Positions 60,522-64,000 of a stretch of 64,000 nt of DNA are shown here, one piece after another. Every line of letters starts with the position of its first letter. Position 1 is the first letter of the stretch. The position numbers were made by a program, and so were the translations under genes. The notes under the pieces were generated by a model, which was given only the letters and a program-made list of their open reading frames with translations, searched no databases and had not been told where the DNA came from. Location: assembly GCA_902765625.1 (NCBI GenBank), contig CACXAO010000004.1, positions 57,194-121,193 of the forward strand, read 5' to 3'. The stretch comes from an uncultured Ruminococcus sp. Lineage in GTDB: Bacteria; Bacillota; Clostridia; Oscillospirales; Acutalibacteraceae.

Positions 60522-61054
60522 AGCTGCCACCTAATGTAGTAAATTATAAAGCCGATTGCCATAAACAGAAGCGCGGCTGAAACAAAAAATAATACGTCGC
60601 CTGTCTTTGGCTTCAGCCGCTTTGCGCCGAAGGTGATCAGCACGGGCTTAACATTTGAAATAACATGAAGTGAGACGCTGAGCAGGAAAAGCATTTGCAA
60701 AATAAAACGGGGCAAATCAAAGGGAACTAAACGGAACACGCCGCCCTCTGTAAATCCGAACGCAGTCATATGAAAGAAAACCAACGCCATAATCAGAACG
60801 CCGCTGATTCTTCTTGCCCAAAACAGACGATTCATCTTAAAATACGGCGCTTTCGTTCTGACAGCAGAGCGGACGGACTGCACGCTCAGTCCGACACTGA
60901 TAACTGCGTGAACCGCAATCAGCGTCAGCATTGTGTGCGACAGCACCTTCGCAATCAGCGGCGCAATATTCATCATATTCAGCGCGCCGAAGATGCCGTG
61001 AACAATAAACATGATAAGCACCGCGACGGCAAGTATTCCGTTGATTCTTCTCAT
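60518..61054 (-). CDS. Membrane subunit, cytochrome b-like (SdhC/FrdC-type)
   Basis: 178 residues, five helices. Possible heme ligands are His in IMFIVHGIFGA, LSHTMLTLIAVHAVIS, ALVFFHMTAFGF and SVSLHVISN, spread over four helices, as in two-heme quinone-reducing membrane anchors. It would link the flavoprotein to menaquinone. Family identity rests on context and this His pattern, since such anchors are poorly conserved. It ends in a 4-base overlap with frdA. Confidence 0.8.
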   Translation of the reverse strand: MRRINGILAVAVLIMFIVHGIFGALNMMNIAPLIAKVLSHTMLTLIAVHAVISVGLSVQSVRSAVRTKAPYFKMNRLFWARRISGVLIMALVFFHMTAFGFTEGGVFRLVPFDLPRFILQMLFLLSVSLHVISNVKPVLITFGAKRLKPKTGDVLFFVSAALLFMAIGFIIYYIRWQL

Positions 61055-61062
61055 AAAAGCCT

Positions 61063-61569
61063 CTACATTTTTATCGTCAAAATATTTTCTTTATCATACA
61101 GCGTTTGCGCGCTGTAGCTTTTTGCGGCGGCTTCGCTCATAATCATCACGTCAAAGCGACCGAGTTCCGCCTTTGAAAGCAGCATTACGCCTGCCTCCTG
61201 CTCAATTTTCATCTGATTTTCCGGCAATCGGGCTTGGTATTTTCTCGCGGTGTCGAGTCCTTCGGAATCAAGCTGAGCGACCTTGCAGGTGATGTCCTCC
61301 ATAATAAGCGGCACGTCGTCGGTAAATGAGAAAAACTTTTCCCAATCCCCTGTTGTTCCCGCTTTATCATGCAGCCCGCGATTGATAAACACAATGTATT
61401 TTCCGCTCATATCTCCGGCGGATACAGGCTGTGCCGTCGCCGAGGACACAGCGTCCGGAGAATCGCTGCTCCGATTGATATATCCGCCCGCGGTCAAAAC
61501 TCCGGTGACGATCGCACCGAAAACAATGACGGATAAAATCCGAAACAGATAACGCACTGCTGTTTTCAT
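61063..61569 (-). CDS. Exported protein of unknown function in the redox operon
   Basis: 168 residues. N-terminal helix (about 6-28), then a Ser/Ala-rich linker and an alpha/beta outside domain (KYIVFINRGLHDK, VPLIMEDITCKVAQLDSEGL, GVMLLSKAELGRFDVMIMSE). Only one Cys; no heme or flavin motif. I do not recognise a family. Start at the MKTAV ATG with ATGAGG 6 bases upstream, rather than four codons earlier. Its position between the FMN-binding lipoprotein and the cytochrome subunit suggests a role in outside electron or substrate handling. Confidence 0.65.
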   Translation of the reverse strand: MKTAVRYLFRILSVIVFGAIVTGVLTAGGYINRSSDSPDAVSSATAQPVSAGDMSGKYIVFINRGLHDKAGTTGDWEKFFSFTDDVPLIMEDITCKVAQLDSEGLDTARKYQARLPENQMKIEQEAGVMLLSKAELGRFDVMIMSEAAAKSYSAQTLYDKENILTIKM

Positions 61570-61624
61570 AAATAACCTCATATCAAACAGCGGTCAGCAT
61601 ATGCCAACCGCTTTTATTTTAATA

Positions 61625-62065
61625 TTACTCAGCCGCCTTGTCAAGAGCGTCGTATACCGCGTCTGTAAACTGGTTATAGGAATATGTAGCGCCCGAAATA
61701 CTGTCAACATCCTCCGGGTTGATTCTGCCGATAATTTTCTTGGCGTACTCCTCGCTGCCCTTGATCGCCTTTTGTGCTTTGTTGTAATAGTCCTGATTTT
61801 TAATTTCGCCGTCTACCATACCGTAATTCTCGTCTTTAAGCGTTCCGTTTTCCTCATAGGTTTTGAACTCGCAGGCGGTGATGGCATTGTCCTTGATGGT
61901 GATGGTAACTTCGCCGTAGCCGTTGCCGTTGCCTTCCTCGTCGCCGGAGTACACGGCGCTTTTGCCTGTATAGGTGCCGTCCTTATAGGTTTTGCTTCCG
62001 CCGCAGCCCGCAAGCGCACCGGCGAGGATAAGGGCGCAGCTTAACAATGCAATGATTTTTTTCAT
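61625..62065 (-). CDS. FMN-binding lipoprotein with flavinylation motif
   Basis: 146 residues. Signal peptide with lipobox GALAGC, then an FMN-binding domain (PF04205-type): KDGTYTGKSAVYSGDEEG, GEVTITIKDNAITACEF and DVDSISGATYSYNQF. The last has the D-x-I-S-G-A-T-x-S pattern in which the Thr receives FMN from ApbE. ApbE itself is not in the window. Such domains carry electrons on the outer face of the membrane (RnfG, NqrC, PplA). GAGGAG precedes the ATG; ABC ATPase stop 4 bases upstream. Confidence 0.9.
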   Translation of the reverse strand: MKKIIALLSCALILAGALAGCGGSKTYKDGTYTGKSAVYSGDEEGNGNGYGEVTITIKDNAITACEFKTYEENGTLKDENYGMVDGEIKNQDYYNKAQKAIKGSEEYAKKIIGRINPEDVDSISGATYSYNQFTDAVYDALDKAAE

Positions 62066-62069
62066 ACTG

Positions 62070-62744
62070 TTACTCCTCAAAATTATCATTGATGATTTCC
62101 CTGACCAATCTTCCGTGCTCAAGCACAACCGTGCGCTGAGCGACCTCGGCGACCTCCGGGTCATGGGTGACGACAATCAGCGTTGTTCCCTGACGGTGAA
62201 GCTGTTTGAAAATGTCAATCACGATATTTTCATTCGCTTCGTCAAGGTTTCCCGTCGGCTCGTCGGCAAGAATGATCTCGGGATGGTTGATAAGCGCGCG
62301 TGCAATGCAGACGCGCTGCTGCTCGCCGCCGGAAAGCTGGCTTGGGAGATGCTTTGCTCTGTCCTTCAGTCCGACGCGCTCCAACGCTTCGAGCGCTTCC
62401 TTTTCATCGGGCATGCTGTGGTAATACTGCGATACCATCACATTTTCAACAGCGGTGAGATAATTCACCAAATGGAACTGCTGGAAGATAAGCCCGATTT
62501 TATCGCGGCGGATTTCCGTCAGCTTCCTGCCGCTTTCCTTGGCGATATCTGCGCCGTCGAGAATGACCTCGCCGAGAGAAGGCTTATCCATACAGCCGAT
62601 AATATTCATCATAGTGGACTTTCCCGAGCCGGAGGGTCCCATAATTGCGAGCCATTCGCCGTTTTCTACGGTGAGGTTCACATTATCAAGCGCCTTTAGC
62701 GGACCGTAGATTTTTGATACATTTTTTATTTCAAGTAAACTCAT
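62070..62744 (-). CDS. ABC transporter ATP-binding protein (MacB/LolD-like)
   Basis: 224 residues. Walker [19 protein letters not shown]-loop [19 protein letters not shown], signature [16 protein letters not shown], Walker [12 protein letters not shown] and H-loop VVTHDPEV. These match the MacB/LolD/FtsE class that works with FtsX-like permeases, as here. Start placed at the second ATG, 7 bases after AGGAG; the first overlaps the permease stop (ATGA). Confidence 0.92.
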   Translation of the reverse strand: MSLLEIKNVSKIYGPLKALDNVNLTVENGEWLAIMGPSGSGKSTMMNIIGCMDKPSLGEVILDGADIAKESGRKLTEIRRDKIGLIFQQFHLVNYLTAVENVMVSQYYHSMPDEKEALEALERVGLKDRAKHLPSQLSGGEQQRVCIARALINHPEIILADEPTGNLDEANENIVIDIFKQLHRQGTTLIVVTHDPEVAEVAQRTVVLEHGRLVREIINDNFEE

Positions 62745-62746
62745 TC

Positions 62747-63901
62747 TCATTCTCCTTTTAAGACAAGCGCGGGATCAACGTCGGTCGCGCTGCGGACAGG
62801 CAACAGACAAGACAGACCCGTTACCATAACAGACACAATTATCGTAATCGGAATCATCACCCAGTGGAACTGAATAGAGCTGTTAAACACGTTTATGCTG
62901 ACCGCCTGCGCGAAAACAAAGCCGCAGACAGAACCGAGCAAGCCGCCGATCGCGCCGAGCAGCAAACCCTCGCCCATAAATTCGAAGATAATGCTCCTGT
63001 TTGAGGCACCGAGCGCCTTGCGTAAGCCGACCTCTTTCCTCCGTTCCGTAACGACCGCCATCATGGTAGTCGCAACGCAAATCATCGTGAGCAGCAGTAC
63101 GATAACGGTGACAAGCAGTACCAACGCCTGCAATTTGGAGAGCACCGTGTTTTCTGACTGCGTCACGCGCTTAACGAGTCTTGCAGATACGCCGTCAACG
63201 TTCTTTGTGATAGTATCGACATATTTTTCCAATTCATTCTGATTAGCCGAAACGCTCAATTCAGTCATATCAAATACATCTGTTTTATCCGTTAACGTTT
63301 CCATATCGGAAATGGAGATGAAAATGTATTTTTCCTCGTTACCGCCTGTATCCAGAATACCGGCAACGGTAAAATCGCGGCTGTTTTGGCTGCGCTCGCC
63401 CTTGTTTGCCTCGTCGGAAGTCGCAGGCAAGCCTTCAAGGTCGTAAACCAATGTAACCGTATCGCCCGGTTTTATTCCGAGAGTTCCGGCAGTTTCCTTG
63501 CCGACAAGCGTTTGTCCTTTTTCAGAGGGCCATTCACCGTCAACGCGCCAATAAGGGCTTGTCTTTTGCGCCCCCTTAAAATCGGTTGCCGCCGCAATCA
63601 AGGGGCGTTCATTCAGCGTGATATTTTCATAGCGGTACGGCGCGGCGCCAACCAGCTGATTCCCTTTGATTTTGCCCTCGGCTTTTTCAATTTGATCAAC
63701 GGTCAGCTTTTCGCTGCCCGACGGCGTAAAAATCATATTCGCGCCGTAGCTGCGGAACTGCTCGCCCATCTGACGGGGCACATCATAATAAATTGTAACA
63801 AGACCCGAGAGGATAGTTGCTCCGACAGCAATCGCGAGGAGAGCCACCAGCATTCTTGACCGCCGCCTCAAGAGAGAGGCGGTAATCATTCGTAAAAACA
63901 T
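62747..63901 (-). CDS. ABC transporter permease, MacB/FtsX type
   Basis: 384 residues. One N-terminal helix (about 17-37), a large outside MacB-like periplasmic core domain (about 40-250, GANMIFTPSG), then three helices (about 265-380) with GLRKALGASNRSIIFEF, the FtsX coupling motif. Such permeases move or sense substrates at the outer face by mechanotransmission and do not import across the membrane. First gene in view of the operon. Start is the MFLRM ATG with AGGGAAG upstream. Confidence 0.88.
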   Translation of the reverse strand: MFLRMITASLLRRRSRMLVALLAIAVGATILSGLVTIYYDVPRQMGEQFRSYGANMIFTPSGSEKLTVDQIEKAEGKIKGNQLVGAAPYRYENITLNERPLIAAATDFKGAQKTSPYWRVDGEWPSEKGQTLVGKETAGTLGIKPGDTVTLVYDLEGLPATSDEANKGERSQNSRDFTVAGILDTGGNEEKYIFISISDMETLTDKTDVFDMTELSVSANQNELEKYVDTITKNVDGVSARLVKRVTQSENTVLSKLQALVLLVTVIVLLLTMICVATTMMAVVTERRKEVGLRKALGASNRSIIFEFMGEGLLLGAIGGLLGSVCGFVFAQAVSINVFNSSIQFHWVMIPITIIVSVMVTGLSCLLPVRSATDVDPALVLKGE

Positions 63902-64000
63902 AGGGCTCTTCCCTAGAACCAGTGGGTTAGAATTTGCAGTATAGTAGAAAAAAACTGATAAATCTGTAAATCGCATTTATTCCACGATCTATTGACAATG

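Overview
The window looks like chromosome from a spore-forming Ruminococcus-like member of the Oscillospiraceae (Clostridia, Bacillota). The support is a sigG gene, BofA- and SpoIIM-type proteins, type I dockerin domains, strong GGAGG ribosome sites, vegetative promoters close to TTGACA-17-TATAAT, and many TTG starts. Most genes lie on the minus strand. I see no rRNA, tRNA, CRISPR array, insertion sequence or prophage.

Layout, left to right. 1-5.7 kb: de novo purine operon, transcribed purE-purF-purM-purN-IMP cyclohydrolase-AICAR transformylase-purD, with purD cut by the left edge. The last two steps use an archaeal-type PurO cyclohydrolase and a stand-alone transformylase instead of a two-domain PurH. 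5.7-10 kb: a double CmpB-like membrane protein, an NfeD/SPFH pair, a DUF4364 regulator, BofA and SecG. 10-18.2 kb: a type II topoisomerase pair, uvrB, radC and pyrE, then a divergent small gene whose promoter carries a LexA (SOS) box. 18.2-28 kb: envelope proteins (acyltransferase, two related small secreted proteins, membrane proteins), proC, an SH3/Ig-like/lysozyme wall protein, and an operon of DUF5685, a cysteine-tailed J-protein and a membrane protein. 28-38.8 kb: an orphan conserved protein, a beta-lactamase-like protein lacking its catalytic residues, pcrA, a lipid kinase, an esterase, sigG, a PAP2 phosphatase, a zinc-ribbon protein and a GT-B-like protein. 38.8-42.1 kb: panB-panC-panD-coaBC operon.

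42.3-47 kb: TfoX/radical SAM pair, MTA/SAH nucleosidase, a gene-free AT-rich stretch, a LysR regulator, and a PadR/DUF1700 pair. 47-54.8 kb: a small secreted dockerin protein followed by PqqD-like and nucleotidyltransferase genes, a MutS-like ATPase, a second esterase, an XRE regulator, then an operon of a 42-residue peptide gene, an alpha/beta hydrolase and a P-loop/CYTH fusion. 55-58 kb: an M6-type metallopeptidase with a C-terminal dockerin, interrupted by one in-frame TAG. 58.2-63.9 kb: a redox operon of ABC permease, ATPase, FMN-binding lipoprotein with a flavinylation motif, an exported orphan, a membrane cytochrome b-like subunit, and flavoprotein and iron-sulfur subunits of a fumarate reductase/succinate dehydrogenase.

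The best leads are the redox operon, the small-peptide operon, the dockerin-PqqD-nucleotidyltransferase set, the SOS-controlled small gene, the amber-interrupted peptidase, and two genes (sigG and the orphan at 28.2-29 kb) whose ribosome sites are buried in a terminator-like hairpin ending at the start codon. Start codons were chosen by ribosome-site spacing. Family names come from reading the proteins, not from searches.
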